From the NCBI RefSeq assembly GCF_029589055.1, contig NZ_JARQZP010000006.1:62001-126000 (forward strand): a stretch of 64,000 bases of DNA, written 5' to 3'. The notes below the pieces were generated by a model, which did no database searches, had not been told where the DNA came from, and was given only the letters and a program-made list of their open reading frames with translations. Below, piece by piece: positions 34,916 through 45,626 of this stretch. The stretch comes from Vibrio hannami (GTDB lineage Bacteria > Pseudomonadota > Gammaproteobacteria > Enterobacterales > Vibrionaceae). Made by a program: the position numbers and the translations under genes. Within the stretch, counting starts at the first letter, position 1, and every line of letters begins with the position of its first letter.

Positions 34916-35389
34916 TTAGTGCAACACCCCTGTTTCTGAAGTGTATAGCAGCTCTTCCATTAATGTGTAAGCATTCTCATTGCCCGGCACATTAAACAGA
35001 ACCATTAGAATTACCCACTTAAGATCATCAAGTAACAGTTCTGACGTTTCCAGCCCCATCACTCGATCAATAACCATCTCTCGGGTTTCTGTTGTCAAAA
35101 CATTGACCTGTTCTAAGAACAGTAAAAAGCCGCGACTTTTAACGTCCAGCTTTTGCATCTCTTTAGTGGTGTAAACACGAGTCGATGTCGCTGCACTCAT
35201 TGTAATTGCAGACTGCGCATCACTCTGTTGCAGTGCAGCCAAATCTTCTAGCCAGTCAAGAGCCTTATATATCTCTTCCTGGTGAAAACCTGCTCGTAAA
35301 AGCTCTTCTTCAAGCTCGTCCTGGTCTACCATCAACTCTACATCACTATGAATGTAGGTTTCGAACAAATACATCAGAATGTCCATCAT
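34916..35389 (-). CDS. smg: Smg family protein (DUF494)
   Basis: A 157-residue acidic protein beginning [19 protein letters not shown] and ending with the family block [19 protein letters not shown]. These match E. coli Smg, a protein of unknown function found next to dprA. It lies 2 bases after dprA and 25 before yrdD. Start may be either of two adjacent ATGs. Confidence 0.93.
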   Translation of the reverse strand: MMDILMYLFETYIHSDVELMVDQDELEEELLRAGFHQEEIYKALDWLEDLAALQQSDAQSAITMSAATSTRVYTTKEMQKLDVKSRGFLLFLEQVNVLTTETREMVIDRVMGLETSELLLDDLKWVILMVLFNVPGNENAYTLMEELLYTSETGVLH

Positions 35390-35391
35390 AG

Positions 35392-36507
35392 CTAACCCCT
35401 CCTCGTTCGAATATAACCGCCGGATACAGCGGCAACATGCCCTTGAAGCTCGAGCTCCAGAAGCTGCATCATGACTTCTTGCACTGGGATATTGGTCCTC
35501 TCTGCCAGAATATCAATAGGTACTGCTTCTACTCCTACGTTAGCTAAGAGTTCAGGAAATGGCAATTGCTCATTTTCCTCTTCGTGCTCAAACAGATCTT
35601 TTTGTTGATTTATTGACCACGAAAGCGCATTTTCCAACTCAATAAAAATATCGTTCGACGACTGGACTAAGCAGGCACCCTGCTTAATTAATAGGTTACA
35701 GCCTCTGGCTCCCGGGCTATTGATTGAACCTGGGAGAGCAAAAACCTCTCTACCTTGCTCCAAAGCATATCTGGCCGTTATCAGTGAACCGCTTCTTTCA
35801 GCAGCTTCAACCACCAGAACACCAAGAGATAACCCACTAATAATTCGGTTTCTCCGAGGGAAGTGCTCCGGCCTTGCTAGTGCATTTGGCCTAAACTCAG
35901 ATACTATCGCTCCACCCTTCTCTATTATTCTCTCTGCCAGTTTTCTGTGCCTTACCGGATAGATATTATCTAACCCCGAGCCCAATACGGCTATTGTGTC
36001 ACCATCACAACTAAGCGCTCCGTCATGAGCATAACCATCGACACCAAGCGCTAAACCGCTGGTAATTGTCAGTCCCTTGTTAGCCAAATCTTTTGCAAAT
36101 GCCCGGGCACAGTTCAGTCCATCAATACTGGCATTTCTGCTTCCGACAATGGCAACTTGAGGCTCCTGAAGTAAGTTCAGATTACCTTTTACAAACAGGA
36201 CTGGAGGATAAGCGCTTATCTCTTTCAGTAAAGGTGGATAGGCTTCACTTTGAAGTGTCACTATATGGTGGTTAATGTCTTTATCTAACCATCTAAGGCT
36301 TTCTTTAATTTCGTTAGTAGAACCACCCTTTATATACTGGATTTGCTCTGGTTTAAGTCCTAACCCAGATAACCTATCGGAGGAATAGCTCACTATATTT
36401 AGGGGTGCATCGAAACCTAGCAGCCGAGTCAGTTTCTTACCGCCTAACCCCGGCGTAAAGCTAAGGGTTAACCACGCTATCAGCTCTTTTTCATATTTGC
36501 TTTTCAT
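35392..36507 (-). CDS. dprA: DNA processing protein DprA (Smf)
   Basis: A 371-residue protein. The extended Rossmann fold core ([16 protein letters not shown], then [28 protein letters not shown] and [12 protein letters not shown]) is the RecA-loader domain. A C-terminal winged-helix segment ([26 protein letters not shown]) follows. DprA protects incoming single-stranded DNA and loads RecA in natural transformation, which vibrios carry out. It is the first gene of dprA-smg-yrdD. comM, another transformation gene, lies 15 kb away. Confidence 0.96.
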   Translation of the reverse strand: MKSKYEKELIAWLTLSFTPGLGGKKLTRLLGFDAPLNIVSYSSDRLSGLGLKPEQIQYIKGGSTNEIKESLRWLDKDINHHIVTLQSEAYPPLLKEISAYPPVLFVKGNLNLLQEPQVAIVGSRNASIDGLNCARAFAKDLANKGLTITSGLALGVDGYAHDGALSCDGDTIAVLGSGLDNIYPVRHRKLAERIIEKGGAIVSEFRPNALARPEHFPRRNRIISGLSLGVLVVEAAERSGSLITARYALEQGREVFALPGSINSPGARGCNLLIKQGACLVQSSNDIFIELENALSWSINQQKDLFEHEEENEQLPFPELLANVGVEAVPIDILAERTNIPVQEVMMQLLELELQGHVAAVSGGYIRTRRG

Positions 36508-36765
36508 ACTGGACTGCCACTGTAAGTTTCGGTTTGCCTATTTTCAGAGCTCACCGACTTCATATCTATATTCAGTCAGCCCAATGAGAGCCTATCTGCA
36601 CTTGCTCAGTCCTTTTCTCATGCTCTCCAATGAAGTTGAAATAGTTACCATCAATTAACTGCTGTCATTTAATCGTCAAAATGACTAGAATTAGGCCATC
36701 AGAGTGCGCTGAGACCATTCAGTACACAGTTAGCAGCAAAATAACGGTTCATTTTTCGAGATAAT

Positions 36766-37278
36766 ATGTCTGTATTACAAGTATTAACCTTTCCAGATGA
36801 TCGCCTTCGCACAGTTGCAAAACCTGTAGAAGAAGTGACTCCTGAGATTCAACAATTTGTCGATGACATGATAGAGACTATGTACGCAGAAGAAGGCATC
36901 GGCCTTGCTGCAACACAAGTTGATTTCCACCAGCGTATCGTTGTTATTGATATTTCTGAAACTCGTGATGAGCCAATGGTGCTTATCAACCCAGAAATCC
37001 TTGAAAAGCGTGGTGAAGATGGCATCGAAGAAGGCTGCCTATCTGTTCCAGGTGCAAGAGCTCTTGTTCCTCGTGCGCATGAAGTAACAGTGAAAGCTCT
37101 GGACAGAGATGGCAATGAGTTTAGCTTTGATGCTGAAGACTTGCTTGCTATCTGTGTTCAGCACGAACTGGATCACCTGGAAGGCAAGCTGTTTGTAGAC
37201 TACCTTTCTCCACTAAAGCGCAAGCGCATTAAAGATAAGCTTGAGAAAATCAAACGCTTTAACGAACGTAATAAATAA
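36766..37278 (+). CDS. def: Peptide deformylase
   Basis: A 170-residue metalloenzyme with the three motifs [17 protein letters not shown] and [12 protein letters not shown], giving one Cys and two His metal ligands. It removes the formyl group from new proteins. It starts the def-fmt-rsmB-trkA-trkH run on the plus strand. The 258-base gap to divergent dprA must hold its promoter; I do not see a clear consensus. Confidence 0.97.
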   Translation: MSVLQVLTFPDDRLRTVAKPVEEVTPEIQQFVDDMIETMYAEEGIGLAATQVDFHQRIVVIDISETRDEPMVLINPEILEKRGEDGIEEGCLSVPGARALVPRAHEVTVKALDRDGNEFSFDAEDLLAICVQHELDHLEGKLFVDYLSPLKRKRIKDKLEKIKRFNERNK

Positions 37279-37290
37279 AAAGAGGTTACC

Positions 37291-38238
37291 TTGAGTCAGT
37301 CACTACGTATTGTCTTCGCTGGTACTCCTGACTTCGCCGCCCGTCATCTGGCGGCGTTGTTGTCTTCGGAACATGAGGTTATCGCTGTATACACTCAGCC
37401 AGACCGACCAGCCGGCCGCGGTAAAAAACTTACTGCCAGCCCTGTAAAAAATATTGCTCTTGAAAACAATATCCCTGTTTATCAACCGGAAAACTTTAAG
37501 TCTGATGAAGCAAAGCAGCAACTTGCTGACCTGAATGCAGACATCATGGTTGTTGTGGCTTACGGGTTGCTTTTGCCTCAACAGGTTCTTGATACACCTA
37601 AACTAGGTTGTATTAACGTTCATGGCTCGATTCTGCCACGCTGGCGCGGTGCTGCTCCTATTCAGCGTTCTATCTGGGCAGGAGACAAAGAGACTGGCGT
37701 TACTATCATGCAGATGGATATCGGCCTTGATACTGGCGATATGCTGAAGATTGCGACCTTGCCAATCGAACCAACAGACACCAGTGCTTCAATGTATGAA
37801 AAGCTAGCTGAACTTGGACCTGAAGCATTGGTAGATTGCCTTGCAGATATTGCCGAAGGAAAAGCAGTTCCTGAAAAGCAAGATGATGAGTTAGCAAACT
37901 ACGCCAATAAGCTCTCTAAAGAAGAAGCTAAGATTGACTGGTCTGAGAACGCTGAATTTATCGAACGCTGCATCAGAGCGTTCAACCCATGGCCAATGAG
38001 CTATTTCTCTGTTGCAGAAAACAATATCAAGGTATGGAATGCTCGTGTTGAAGAGTCAACAACAGACAAGCCTGCCGGTACTGTGCTAAAAGCAGACAAA
38101 ACTGGAATCTATGTTGCCACAGGAAAAGGCACTCTGGTACTTGAAAGTATCCAGATTCCGGGTAAAAAGGCGATGCCAGTACAAGATGTATTAAACTCGA
38201 AAAGTAGCTGGTTTGAAGTAGGAAGCATTCTGGCTTAA
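37291..38238 (+). CDS. fmt: Methionyl-tRNA formyltransferase
   Basis: A 315-residue enzyme that aligns with E. coli Fmt from the first residues ([17 protein letters not shown]), which fixes the start at a TTG codon at 37291, 12 bases after def with an AGAGG ribosome site. The formyl-folate site [18 protein letters not shown] and DTGDML are intact, and the C-terminal tRNA-binding domain is complete. def and fmt act on the two ends of the same formyl-Met cycle. Confidence 0.97.
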   Translation: MSQSLRIVFAGTPDFAARHLAALLSSEHEVIAVYTQPDRPAGRGKKLTASPVKNIALENNIPVYQPENFKSDEAKQQLADLNADIMVVVAYGLLLPQQVLDTPKLGCINVHGSILPRWRGAAPIQRSIWAGDKETGVTIMQMDIGLDTGDMLKIATLPIEPTDTSASMYEKLAELGPEALVDCLADIAEGKAVPEKQDDELANYANKLSKEEAKIDWSENAEFIERCIRAFNPWPMSYFSVAENNIKVWNARVEESTTDKPAGTVLKADKTGIYVATGKGTLVLESIQIPGKKAMPVQDVLNSKSSWFEVGSILA

Positions 38239-38244
38239 TTAGTA

Positions 38245-38266
38245 TCCCCGTCTGACGGGGATTTTC
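38245..38266 (+). terminator. Hairpin after fmt
   Basis: TCCCCGTC-T-GACGGGGA has an 8-bp stem followed by TTTTCA. The one-base loop means the inner pairs must open. It lies in the 60-base gap to rsmB and would let only part of transcription continue. Confidence 0.6.
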
Positions 38267-38298
38267 ACTTTCACATAAACAGAAATCAGGTTTCCAGC

Positions 38299-39579
38299 AT
38301 GAATGTTCGCGCAGCAGCCGCTAAAGTTCTTTTTCAGGTGGTCGATCAGGGCCAGTCACTTTCTTCAGCATTACCAGCGGCACAGCAAACCATCAAACCT
38401 CGCGACCACGCTCTTTTACAGGAGATGTGTTATGGCGCACTTAGGTACCTTCCGAGATTAGAGTCCATCGCTGGTAAACTGATGGATAAGCCCCTTAAGG
38501 GTAAAAAGCGTGTTTTGCACCATTTAATTCTTGTCGGTATTTACCAGCTTAGCTATATGAGAATTCCGGCTCACGCTGCATTAAGTGAAACCGTCGAAGC
38601 GACAAAAGCACTAAGAGAACCAAGACTAAGCGGCCTGCTTAATGGTGTACTGCGCAACTTTCAGAGAAATCAGGAAGAGCTTGAAGCCTTTGCTGTTAGC
38701 CATGACGCTGGTAAATACGGTCATCCTGGTTGGTTACTGAAAATTCTGAAGTCAGCCTACCCTGATAAGTGGGAATCTATCGTTGAAGCTAATAACCTTA
38801 AGGCTCCAATGTGGTTGCGAGTAAACAGCCAACATAACACCCGTGACGAATATCTTTCCCTATTGGAAAAAGAAGGTATCGGTGCAACTAAGCATTCTGA
38901 AGCTAGCGATGCACTGAAACTGGATCGCCCTTGTGATGTAAAAGATTTACCTGGCTTTGAAAAAGGTTGGGTTTCCGTTCAGGATGCGGCAGCACAGCTT
39001 TCTGTTGACTACCTTAAACCTGAAGATGGCGAGTTGATTCTGGATTGTTGCGCTGCACCCGGTGGTAAAACCGTCCATATTCTAGAGCGCACCAATGATT
39101 GCAAAGTTGTGGCAATTGATAGCGACAACAACCGACTTAAGCGTGTTTATGAGAATCTGAAACGTTTAAACCTTAAGGCCGAAGTACTATGTGGCGATGC
39201 TCGTACGCCTGACGAGTGGTGGAAAGGCGAGCAGTTCGATCGAATCCTGCTTGATGCTCCATGTTCGGCAACTGGTGTAATCAGAAGACACCCCGATATT
39301 AAGTGGCTACGTCGATCTGACGATATTGCGGCGCTTGCCCAACTACAAAGTGAAATAATTGACGCAATGTGGCAACAGCTTAAAGCTGGTGGCACAATGG
39401 TTTACGCAACCTGTTCAATTACTCCACAGGAAAACAGTGAACAAGTTAAAGCGTTTCTGGCACGTACTGAAAATGCGCAACTGGTGGATTCTGATCCAGA
39501 AAATCCGGGAAGACAGATCTTACCGGGTGATGAAGATATGGATGGCTTCTACTACGCCGTTTTGAGAAAAGAAATCTAA
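38299..39579 (+). CDS. rsmB: 16S rRNA (cytosine 967-C5)-methyltransferase RsmB
   Basis: A 426-residue protein. The N-terminal NusB-like domain (residues 1-~140) is followed by the SAM-binding [27 protein letters not shown] and the catalytic-cysteine motif [10 protein letters not shown]. It methylates C967 of 16S rRNA. It lies between fmt and trkA, the same order as in E. coli. Confidence 0.97.
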   Translation: MNVRAAAAKVLFQVVDQGQSLSSALPAAQQTIKPRDHALLQEMCYGALRYLPRLESIAGKLMDKPLKGKKRVLHHLILVGIYQLSYMRIPAHAALSETVEATKALREPRLSGLLNGVLRNFQRNQEELEAFAVSHDAGKYGHPGWLLKILKSAYPDKWESIVEANNLKAPMWLRVNSQHNTRDEYLSLLEKEGIGATKHSEASDALKLDRPCDVKDLPGFEKGWVSVQDAAAQLSVDYLKPEDGELILDCCAAPGGKTVHILERTNDCKVVAIDSDNNRLKRVYENLKRLNLKAEVLCGDARTPDEWWKGEQFDRILLDAPCSATGVIRRHPDIKWLRRSDDIAALAQLQSEIIDAMWQQLKAGGTMVYATCSITPQENSEQVKAFLARTENAQLVDSDPENPGRQILPGDEDMDGFYYAVLRKEI

Positions 39580-39635
39580 GTACTGATTATCTACCCGTTA
39601 TGGGTTTGAATGTAAATTGAAGAGATAACAACGTC

Positions 39636-41012
39636 ATGAAAATCATTATCCTTGGTGCTGGTCAGGTCGGTGGTACATTGGCAGAAAACCTGGTTGGTGA
39701 AAACAACGACATCACTGTTGTTGATAAAGACGGAGACCGCCTGCGTGAACTCCAGGATAAGTATGATTTGAGGGTTGTTAACGGCTTTGCTAGCCATCCA
39801 GATACTCTGCATGAAGCCGGAGCTCAGGATGCAGATATGCTGGTAGCTGTAACCAACTCGGACGAGACCAATATGGCAGCTTGTCAGATTGCGTTTACTA
39901 TATTCAATACACCAAACCGGGTTGCTCGTATTCGCTCTCCGGAGTACCTCAAAGAGAAAGAGTCACTTTTCCACTCAGGAGCGGTTCCAGTTGATCACCT
40001 TATAGCACCGGAAGAACTGGTTACCAGCTACATTGAAAGGCTGATCCAGTACCCTGGTGCTCTCCAGGTTGTTAGCTTTGCTGACAGAAAAGTAAGTCTG
40101 GTAGCGGTTAAAGCCTATTATGGTGGCCCATTAGTAGGTAATGCACTTTCTACCCTTCGTGAGCATATGCCACACATCGATACACGAGTAGCGGCTATCT
40201 TCCGTCAGGGCAGACCAATCAGGCCACAGGGTACAACCATCATTGAAGCGGATGACGAGGTTTTCTTTGTAGCAGCAAGTAACCACATTCGCTCAGTAAT
40301 GAGTGAGCTACAGCGTCTTGAAAAGCCTTATCGACGAATCATGATTGTTGGTGGCGGTAATATAGGCTCCTCACTGGCAAAACGTCTTGAAACCGAACAC
40401 AGCGTAAAACTAATTGAGCGTAGTTACAGCCGCGCAGAAAAACTATCTGAAGAGCTGGAACAAACCATCGTATTCTGTGGTGATGCTGCCGATCAGGAGC
40501 TGTTAACTGAAGAAAATATTGATCAGGTCGATGTATTTATCGCTCTGACCAACGAGGATGAAACCAACATCATGTCAGCTATGCTGGCAAAACGTCTTGG
40601 TGCTAAAAAGACCATGGTGCTTATTCAGAGAAGCGCCTACGTAGATCTGGTCCAGGGTGGTGCAATTGATGTCGCTATTTCACCTCAACAGGCAACAATC
40701 TCTGCATTGCTTACACACGTAAGACGTGCAGATATCGTAAACGTATCCTCTTTAAGACGCGGTGCAGCAGAAGCCATTGAAGCTATCGCTCATGGTGATG
40801 AATCAACATCCAAAGTTGTAGGTCGCGCTATTGGTGATCTCAAACTTCCACCAGGTACAACAATCGGCGCAATTGTTCGCGGGGATGAAGTACTTATCGC
40901 TCATGACAATACAATTATCGAACAGGATGATCATGTTGTAATGTTCCTGGTAGATAAGAAATTTATCCCTGATGTAGAAGCGCTATTCCAGCCTAGCCCG
41001 TTCTTCCTATAA
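39636..41012 (+). CDS. trkA: Trk potassium uptake regulatory subunit TrkA
   Basis: A 458-residue peripheral protein with two repeated units, each of a Rossmann NAD-binding fold ([13 protein letters not shown] near residue 6; [14 protein letters not shown] near 240) and a TrkA-C domain. It gates the TrkH channel from the cytoplasm. trkH follows 22 bases later in the same transcript. Confidence 0.97.
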   Translation: MKIIILGAGQVGGTLAENLVGENNDITVVDKDGDRLRELQDKYDLRVVNGFASHPDTLHEAGAQDADMLVAVTNSDETNMAACQIAFTIFNTPNRVARIRSPEYLKEKESLFHSGAVPVDHLIAPEELVTSYIERLIQYPGALQVVSFADRKVSLVAVKAYYGGPLVGNALSTLREHMPHIDTRVAAIFRQGRPIRPQGTTIIEADDEVFFVAASNHIRSVMSELQRLEKPYRRIMIVGGGNIGSSLAKRLETEHSVKLIERSYSRAEKLSEELEQTIVFCGDAADQELLTEENIDQVDVFIALTNEDETNIMSAMLAKRLGAKKTMVLIQRSAYVDLVQGGAIDVAISPQQATISALLTHVRRADIVNVSSLRRGAAEAIEAIAHGDESTSKVVGRAIGDLKLPPGTTIGAIVRGDEVLIAHDNTIIEQDDHVVMFLVDKKFIPDVEALFQPSPFFL

Positions 41013-41034
41013 AAACCGGTTGTAAAACTACGTT

Positions 41035-42480
41035 ATGGTTAACTCACGTCCAATACTGTTTGTGATCGGTCTTGTGCTATCCAAGATAGCGCTCTTTATG
41101 TATGTGCCGACCCTAGTTTCTTTTTTCACCGGAACTGGTGGTTTTCTGGAGTTCGGTAAATCCGTATTGATTACTCATTCAGCGGCATTTATCTGTCTGA
41201 GTGTTGGACGCACCAGGCGCTTCCGATTAAGTGTTCGGGATATGTTCCTAATCACCACCCTGGTATGGACAATTGCTAGTGCATTTGCAGCACTACCCTT
41301 TGTTTTTATCAACCATATCAGCTTTACAGACGCCTACTTTGAAACCATGTCTGGCATTACCACTACTGGTTCCACAGTTCTGAGCGGCCTGGACAATATG
41401 GCACCAAGCATCTTGCTATGGCGCTCAACCCTACAATGGCTTGGTGGTATCGGATTTATAGTAATGGCCGTTGCAATCTTACCTATGCTAAACGTAGGTG
41501 GTATGAGGCTATTCCAGACCGAATCTTCAGACTGGTCAGATAAAAGTGCGCCAAGAGCGAAAACTGTCGCTAAAAATATCGTAATCGTCTATCTATCCTT
41601 AACTGCAGTCTGCTTCATTGGCTATCTGATTACCGGTATGAGTACCTTTGATGCCCTTAACCACGCCTTTACAACCCTTTCCACGGGTGGTTACTCAACT
41701 TCTGATGGCTCAATGAATCATTTTTCAAATGGCGCACACTGGGTAGGTACCATATTTATGTTTCTTGGTGGGCTTCCTTTTTTATTGTTTGTTACTGCAA
41801 TGAAGAAGAAGACTCTAAGTGCACTTATATACGATGCTCAAGTTCGTGGATTTACTTACCTGTTCCTTGCTAGTAGCCTAGTAGTTACAGCCTGGCTTCA
41901 ATACCACAACGGATATAGCTTTGCGGACGCTATACGTGTATCAATGTTCAATATCGTTTCTGTAGTGACGACCACTGGATACGGACTGGATGACTTCACC
42001 GCCTGGGGCGCGCTACCAACGGTATTGTTTGCTTTCTTGATGCTTACAGGAGCTTGTTCTGGTTCAACTGCGGGCGGGATAAAGATATTTCGATTCCAGA
42101 TCGCAATGACCTTATTAGACAAACAGATGATGCGTTTAATACATCCGTCAGGAGTATTCGTTCAACGTTATAATAACCGCCCAGTGAACGATGATATAGT
42201 CCGTTCTGTCGTAGCTTTTGCTATCACCTTTTTTGTAACCATCATACTTATTGCTGCCAGTTTGGCTGCCATGGGACTAGATCCGGTGACCAGTATATCG
42301 GGAGCAGTGACTGCAGTTGCTAATGTTGGCCCGGGAATGGGCGAGGTTATTGGACCTACGGGCAACTTTGCTACCCTACCGGATACCGCAAAGTGGATAC
42401 TGAGTTTTGGTATGTTGATGGGAAGGCTGGAAATTCTGACGATATTGGTACTCTTCTTCCCTCCATTCTGGAAAAGTTAA
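41035..42480 (+). CDS. trkH: Trk potassium uptake channel subunit TrkH
   Basis: A 481-residue membrane protein of the Trk/Ktr/HKT type with four pore repeats. Selectivity filters are visible as TTTGST near 115, TLSTGGYST near 220, VTTTGYG near 315 and VANVGPGMG near 430. It imports potassium with TrkA. A DUF3157 gene starts 13 bases after it. Confidence 0.96.
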   Translation: MVNSRPILFVIGLVLSKIALFMYVPTLVSFFTGTGGFLEFGKSVLITHSAAFICLSVGRTRRFRLSVRDMFLITTLVWTIASAFAALPFVFINHISFTDAYFETMSGITTTGSTVLSGLDNMAPSILLWRSTLQWLGGIGFIVMAVAILPMLNVGGMRLFQTESSDWSDKSAPRAKTVAKNIVIVYLSLTAVCFIGYLITGMSTFDALNHAFTTLSTGGYSTSDGSMNHFSNGAHWVGTIFMFLGGLPFLLFVTAMKKKTLSALIYDAQVRGFTYLFLASSLVVTAWLQYHNGYSFADAIRVSMFNIVSVVTTTGYGLDDFTAWGALPTVLFAFLMLTGACSGSTAGGIKIFRFQIAMTLLDKQMMRLIHPSGVFVQRYNNRPVNDDIVRSVVAFAITFFVTIILIAASLAAMGLDPVTSISGAVTAVANVGPGMGEVIGPTGNFATLPDTAKWILSFGMLMGRLEILTILVLFFPPFWKS

Positions 42481-42493
42481 ACAGAGGCTATAC

Positions 42494-43045
42494 ATGAAAA
42501 AAATCATTCCGTTACTATTTTTACTAAGCTCTTTTTCTGTTTTCAGCAGCGAAGTGGTTTTTCTTAAAGATGGCAGACAGATACAAATCAACGATGATTT
42601 CACCTGGCAATATGTAACAGAAAAAAGCAATGATCCTGCAGTAAGTGTAAAAATTAACTCTATCCCAGTAGTTCAAAATAAGATTGCGGATGGCGTAATA
42701 ATAGAACCGGGTAGCCAAAAAGACACATTGCAGTTAGCCAGCTCCGGCGTAGATATCCTGATAGGAAAACCTTCTTATAACTCTGGTACCTTAAGCTTGC
42801 CAACGTCTGTTACCAATCAGGGAGCTCAGGATATTATTTCAGTTGAAATAGAGCTGACAATTTATGATGTTCAGAGCAATGAGTTATATAGAGATGAGGT
42901 GGCAGTGTGGAAATCAATAAAACGCATGGCGGATACCTACCTTCGACCTCAATCAGCAAAAGAAGGCCGAACTATTAAGATATCCTTACCAGAACATAAG
43001 CAATACGTTATTAAAGCAACAGTAACTGACGTCGAGTCACGTTAA
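42494..43045 (+). CDS. Exported DUF3157 family protein
   Basis: A 183-residue protein with a signal peptide ([19 protein letters not shown], cut near residue 19) and the segment [21 protein letters not shown] that marks DUF3157. The rest is predicted beta-rich and periplasmic. Function is unknown. It follows trkH by 13 bases and overlaps by 4 bases the end of the convergent hemolysin III-like gene. Confidence 0.85.
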   Translation: MKKIIPLLFLLSSFSVFSSEVVFLKDGRQIQINDDFTWQYVTEKSNDPAVSVKINSIPVVQNKIADGVIIEPGSQKDTLQLASSGVDILIGKPSYNSGTLSLPTSVTNQGAQDIISVEIELTIYDVQSNELYRDEVAVWKSIKRMADTYLRPQSAKEGRTIKISLPEHKQYVIKATVTDVESR

Positions 43046-43698
43046 ACTGGTTCGACAAAGTAATAGATCGCGAAAAAGTGACAGACACATCCTGCTAACA
43101 CAAAACCATGCCAGATTGCATGATTAAAGGGGATGCGTTTAGATACATAGAATATAACCCCAAGCGAATAGATAATCCCACCAGCAGCCAATAGCGTTAA
43201 ACCACCTACATTTAGATGAGTAGCCAACTGATAGATAACTATTAGTGAAAGCCATCCCATCGTCAGGTAGCTAATCAATGATAACTTCTCGAATCGATAA
43301 ACGAAGGCCACTTTAAACAGGATTCCAATTAACGCTATAGTCCAGATGACTATCATCAAACCAATGGCTAATGGTGTACGTAGGCTGACCAGAAGGAATG
43401 GTGTATAACTACCTGCTATCAATAGATAAATGGCACAGTGGTCAAAAGTTTTCAGCGCCCGCTTAGCTTTTTGATGCGGAATGGCATGATAGAGAGTTGA
43501 AGCCAGAAAGAGAATAATCACACTGGCACCATAGATACTCATACTGGTAATTGTAAGTGTATCTGCATGCGCACTGTTGGCTTTAACCAACAGCAACACT
43601 AACCCTACGATACCTAGTACAATTCCAAGTGCATGTGACAGGCTATTTGCCACCTCTTCCCACACACTGTATTCACCATTATGTTTTAGCTTCGGCAT
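43042..43698 (-). CDS. trhA: Hemolysin III family membrane protein (TrhA/YqfA)
   Basis: A 218-residue, seven-helix membrane protein of the PAQR-like HlyIII family. [27 protein letters not shown] and the terminal [23 protein letters not shown] carry the conserved His, Ser and Asp set of a presumed metal site. In E. coli TrhA is linked with membrane energetics; hemolysis is not implied for this member. Confidence 0.92.
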   Translation of the reverse strand: MPKLKHNGEYSVWEEVANSLSHALGIVLGIVGLVLLLVKANSAHADTLTITSMSIYGASVIILFLASTLYHAIPHQKAKRALKTFDHCAIYLLIAGSYTPFLLVSLRTPLAIGLMIVIWTIALIGILFKVAFVYRFEKLSLISYLTMGWLSLIVIYQLATHLNVGGLTLLAAGGIIYSLGVIFYVSKRIPFNHAIWHGFVLAGCVCHFFAIYYFVEPV

Positions 43699-43771
43699 GA
43701 TCAGGCCCTATCGACTAACAGAGCCTGAAGCATGACACATTCAGTTTACACGTGTAAGCTGAAATTTAGTA

Positions 43772-44569
43772 TTAATTGCTAGTAGATTCTAAATACTCAA
43801 CAACCATTTTACCTGCTTCTTGCGAAGGGGTATGTGCAGGTATAGTAAGACTCCGTTTGAGCTTTCCTGTACCAAGCAAGGAAGACAGCATACCTCCAAT
43901 ACCAGATTTATGCCTGTCAATCTCAAACCAGAGCTCCAGAGACTCTTCACTTCTGTGCGCAACAATCTCAAGCTCTCTCCAACGTCCGTGATAAGGGCCG
44001 GTAGTCGGAACAAACTCGAACTCCTGAACGAAAGGTAAAGCAAACCCTTTTGTTTCTTCACACTCAACCTGACGAATTCTAAGTCCCTGCTCTTCAAGCT
44101 CTGTAAGCACACCATCCATCAATGAATCAGGGCGAATGGTCAGAATGTCTTTATCGGTAGGGTCAATAGCCATTGATATATCCAACCCTGTCTCTAACCA
44201 GACTTTTGCATCTCCAAGCGTTATCGGTGTATTCCAGGGTACATCTAAATCAATATCAAAGTCTCGCTGCTCACCTGGCTCAACTGTAAATGCGTAAGGG
44301 AGCTTCCACTCACTTAAGACATAGTTTCTGGGAACTCGGCGCATTCTCCCATCATGGCGATCATCATTGTTTTTTGCTGGCTCTTCTGCGATATAGCGGC
44401 AACACATTTTTAGTTCGATATTATCAACTTCCTGTGCAGTAGATCCGCCATAAACTTCTATCTTTATCTTGGCTTTTTCACCAGGCACAAGATATTCCTG
44501 CTGTAATATAGAATCGACCCTCGCTGATCCAATTCCAAAGCTAGCTAAGGTTTTTTTCAAAAAAGACAT
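43772..44569 (-). CDS. Spo0M-like sporulation-control family protein
   Basis: A 265-residue soluble protein with an arrestin-like beta-sandwich pattern. The start MSFLKKTLASFGIGSARVDSIL is preferred to nine extra codons of the longest frame. LEQEYLVPGEKAKIKIEVYGG-type and MVVEYLES blocks fit the Spo0M family, known from Bacillus and widespread in non-sporing gamma-proteobacteria with unknown role. It is monocistronic. Confidence 0.85.
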   Translation of the reverse strand: MSFLKKTLASFGIGSARVDSILQQEYLVPGEKAKIKIEVYGGSTAQEVDNIELKMCCRYIAEEPAKNNDDRHDGRMRRVPRNYVLSEWKLPYAFTVEPGEQRDFDIDLDVPWNTPITLGDAKVWLETGLDISMAIDPTDKDILTIRPDSLMDGVLTELEEQGLRIRQVECEETKGFALPFVQEFEFVPTTGPYHGRWRELEIVAHRSEESLELWFEIDRHKSGIGGMLSSLLGTGKLKRSLTIPAHTPSQEAGKMVVEYLESTSN

Positions 44570-44874
44570 TCTAGTTACTCCTTTACCACCAGCCAAAAAC
44601 GAACTAGATCCATATTAATCACAATCTGGACAAAAGTCCTAATCATAACTCTCTATTTCATTCCATTTTAGTGATGAAAAAAGAAACATTTTTTACAGAG
44701 ACCCTCGATCAATCTTAGGCTTAGTGATAAGCTTGTGGTGATACTTTGTTCAATTCGGCTTAGTATCGTTACACCTGATTATTTATTGGATTGGCAGCTG
44801 CCAGAAGAGATTTTTCTCATAGATAATCGGGCCATTAATTTGGCAATGGATGTGCCTGACAGTTAGGTAAACAA

Positions 44875-45042
44875 ATGCACCCAACAGCAGTCAGGTTTGC
44901 GCGCAACATAACCAGCGCGTCTCGTCGTCGTTGTAGCACAGCGGCAGCTCCGGTAGCAAAACAGAATACACCAGCAAACTCACTGGTTAAACGAGTTGCT
45001 ATGCAGAAGCGACCAGATGAAAATGTTACAAAAGCGGCATAA
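44875..45042 (+). CDS. Possible 55-residue basic protein (unrecognised)
   Basis: An open frame with an AGGTAA ribosome site 8 bases before its ATG and a strong terminator 1 base after its stop. The product is strongly basic (11 Lys/Arg, 2 Asp/Glu), with RRRC near residue 17 and KRP near 46, and no membrane segment. I do not recognise it. Against it: it is short, and the stretch could instead be an sRNA ending at the same terminator. For it: the tight fit of ribosome site, frame and terminator. The 278 bases between spo0M and this start hold no other gene. Confidence 0.45.
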   Translation: MHPTAVRFARNITSASRRRCSTAAAPVAKQNTPANSLVKRVAMQKRPDENVTKAA

Positions 45043-45043
45043 T

Positions 45044-45074
45044 AAAAAGCGCAGTCTTACCCACTGCGCTTTTT
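45044..45074 (+). terminator. Terminator upstream of yihD
   Basis: A perfect 12-bp stem (A5-GCGCAGT / ACTGCGC-T5) with a 7-nt loop. It ends whatever is transcribed from 44.6-45.0 kb and supports a distinct transcript there. Confidence 0.9.
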
Positions 45075-45148
45075 CTTTCCTTGTTTTCTCATCCCTTATG
45101 ATCTGTTAACTTAACTCCCATAAAAACATCTATATATGGAGTAAAGTT

Positions 45149-45415
45149 ATGAAATGTCACCGCGTAAACGAACTTATTGAACTTATCCATCCTGAATGGC
45201 AGAAAGATTCAGACCTAAATCTGCTTGAGTTTATCGTTAAATTAACAAAAGAAGCCGGATACGATGGAAAGCTGGAAGATCTTACTGATGATGTACTGAT
45301 CTATCACCTCAAAATGCGTAATAGCGACAAAGATGAAATGATTCCTGGACTTGCTAAAGATCAGGAAGATGACTTTAAAACTGCACTGTTAAAAGCACGC
45401 GGAATTATAAAGTAA
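45149..45415 (+). CDS. yihD: YihD family protein (DUF1040)
   Basis: An 88-residue protein that aligns with E. coli YihD over its whole length ([49 protein letters not shown]). The function is not known. It has its own terminator at 45450-45478. Confidence 0.95.
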   Translation: MKCHRVNELIELIHPEWQKDSDLNLLEFIVKLTKEAGYDGKLEDLTDDVLIYHLKMRNSDKDEMIPGLAKDQEDDFKTALLKARGIIK

Positions 45416-45449
45416 CGGGTTACTTACCTAATAAAAAGTTTGAAGGAAG

Positions 45450-45478
45450 GCGATGCTCATACAGCATCGCTTTTTTTG
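45450..45478 (+). terminator. Terminator of yihD
   Basis: GCGATGCT / AGCATCGC, an 8-bp stem with a 5-nt loop, followed by seven T. Confidence 0.9.
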
Positions 45479-45626
45479 TTTTTAAAATTTGTTAAATTTG
45501 ACCATCTTAAAGAAAAGGAAATGTTAACAGATATATAATCTGCCGCTAATACACAATAAATACAAAGTAAGTAATGTCATCAGCCTTATGCCGTTTGGTT
45601 AGGCTAAAGCCCAAAAAGGAAATTTC

